A DNA stretch of 33,500 nt, taken from NCBI GenBank assembly GCA_009760855.2, contig WPIO01000121.1:857501-891000 (forward strand). Reading direction: 5' to 3'. Both the position numbers and the translations under genes were made by a program. How positions within the stretch are numbered: the first letter of the stretch is position 1; each line of letters starts with the position of its first letter. Below are positions 32,329-33,500 of this stretch, piece after piece. The notes under the pieces are model-generated. The model was not told the origin of the DNA. It worked only from the letters and a program-made list of their open reading frames with translations, and ran no database searches. Origin of the DNA: Cristatella mucedo. Taxonomy: Eukaryota > Bryozoa > Phylactolaemata > Cristatellidae.

Positions 32329-33282
32329 CTGCAGAGCCGAGCGTCGGGGCGTCGTGGCGTTGCGCCGCTAGCCTCGCTCGCTCACCTTTCATCTCTCTCT
32401 AGTCCGATCGACGGACGCGGCCGGATGCAGCGGTCGCGAGATGGCGCCTGTCCCGACGTCTGGCTAGTTCCGGCGGCGGCAGAGTCGGCGAGCTGCCCTG
32501 TTGTTAATCCTGTGTCGCACGATAGACATCCACTCGGCAGCTCCGCACACTTTTCCCGCTTCTCGCGTCGCGGCGCAAGGCGCTCGTAGCAGCCGTGCGG
32601 CGTTGCAAGCGGCGTGCCTACAGCCGGACGGGGACTTTACCGGAAGCGACCGGCAGCCGTTGCCTGGCAGCACCGGAAGCTCGCCCGTCCGCAGTAGGGC
32701 CGTCGACCTGCTGGGCTGCGATTTTGCAAGGGTTATCGTGGGGCGTCGTTGCACGCTCGCGCGAGAATAATTCGCACCCTGTGCCCAATAATATGACACG
32801 GGCTGTTTTTATTGGGTGCCCGCATTCGCCAGGGTCGGCTCCAAGGAGTAGATTAGCTGGGATACGGGTCAAGGTTGTTCAACGGCGGACACCGACGCGA
32901 ACCGACCACTGCTTCCGATCGTGCGTCCGTGTGTCGAAATAGCAGCACAAGAGAAGTTGAACACCCAAGTCAGGGCAAATTATTGCATAAATACACACGT
33001 GTGGTTTCGCACAAGTGCTTGAGGTTATTAGCGATACCCGAATTAAGTTAATTAGGAATCAGATGTCAATGACCCGTAGTTCAGACGCTAGTCTTTTAAA
33101 AGCCCGTCTCGAGTGATAATTAGTCTGATGCACTTTCGGCTTCGCAAAGTGAGTTGCACACTATGGCTGGTGCCGAAAACGTGAAAATTCCGTGGTTGTA
33201 CAATATACAGCTCCGAACACAAACGTGCGGGTGCGATTTTATGTTGGACTGGCTGACTATCGGTTTGACGAGGACGTTGCTG
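32329..33282. other. No gene recognised
   Basis: Mixed-composition DNA to the right of the orphan exon. Open frames at 32464-32942 are Arg/Ser/Ala-rich with no recognisable similarity. Confidence 0.5.
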
Positions 33283-33420
33283 GGAAATAATAATGAAATT
33301 GATAAAGCGCTCTCAGAGAAATCAATCTCTCTCTAGGCGCTTTACATTTCATGCAAAGTGAAATGCAATTGAATGGTGAATAATATCATGCTTGATAAGC
33401 AAACGTGGTGTGGCGTCTTC
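33283..33420 (-). mobile_element. L2-like LINE 3' end fragment (copy D)
   Basis: Minus-strand sequence matches the 3' UTR end of the other copies: ATGATATTATTCACCATTC, then ATTTCACTTTGCATGAAATG, then AAAGCGCCTAGAGAGAGATT, ending in an ATT-type tail at 33283-33292. No ORF remains. Confidence 0.85.
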
Positions 33421-33500
33421 TTCGTCGGGGCATAGAACTAGGCCGTAAAGGATCGTAACGGTGCTGCTGGTCTTTCCCGACGCACGACCAGTGATGCCGG

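Overview
This is nuclear DNA of a multicellular animal, not bacterial, viral or organellar. Coding sequence is broken into short exons bounded by GT-AG (and two probable GC-AG) introns, simple-sequence repeats are very abundant ((GA)n, (GT)n, (GATA)n, (AT)n), and fragments of an L2-like non-LTR retrotransposon lie in introns and intergenic DNA. The (G+C)-rich, (GA)n-rich texture with AT-rich islands suggests an invertebrate. I cannot name the lineage, and I recognised no vertebrate-specific repeat.

Layout: all recognised exons are on the minus strand, so genes read right to left. (1) Positions 1-1984 hold the N-terminal half of a TTC38 orthologue (tetratricopeptide repeat protein 38), which runs off the left edge. 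(2) Positions 1985-6343 are intergenic, with (GT)n/(GA)n arrays and a frameshifted, 5'-truncated L2-like LINE at 3261-4700 (+). (3) Positions 6344-28280 hold an apparently near-complete RGS22 orthologue (regulator of G-protein signalling 22). I assembled 20 coding exons. The splice phases of all 20 are mutually compatible and the joined length is an exact open frame of about 1,340 codons, close to human RGS22 (about 1,264 residues, from memory). (4) Intron 1 of RGS22 contains a minisatellite array split by a cluster of rearranged L2-like copies (24898-27785). (5) Positions 28300-33500 hold repeats, a possible LTR fragment, one strong orphan exon (32121-32328, -) of an unrecognised gene, and a further L2-like 3' end (33283-33420, -).

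The two identified genes are same-strand neighbours about 4.4 kb apart. I see nothing suggesting co-transcription or shared function. In vertebrates RGS22 is a testis/sperm-associated multi-RGS protein reported to bind G-alpha 12/13/11. TTC38 is a little-studied TPR protein.

No convincing new enzyme system or defence island is present. The more interesting signals are structural: microsatellites sitting as the polypyrimidine tracts of 3' splice sites, a stop-free 3n intron that would encode a hydrophobic segment if retained, GC-AG introns, an Ala/Gly insertion inside an RGS domain, a microhomology-joined LINE chimera inside a minisatellite, and several perfect hairpins. Exon limits were inferred by hand from reading frame, splice consensus, phase and remembered human RGS22/TTC38 sequences. 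No alignment was run.
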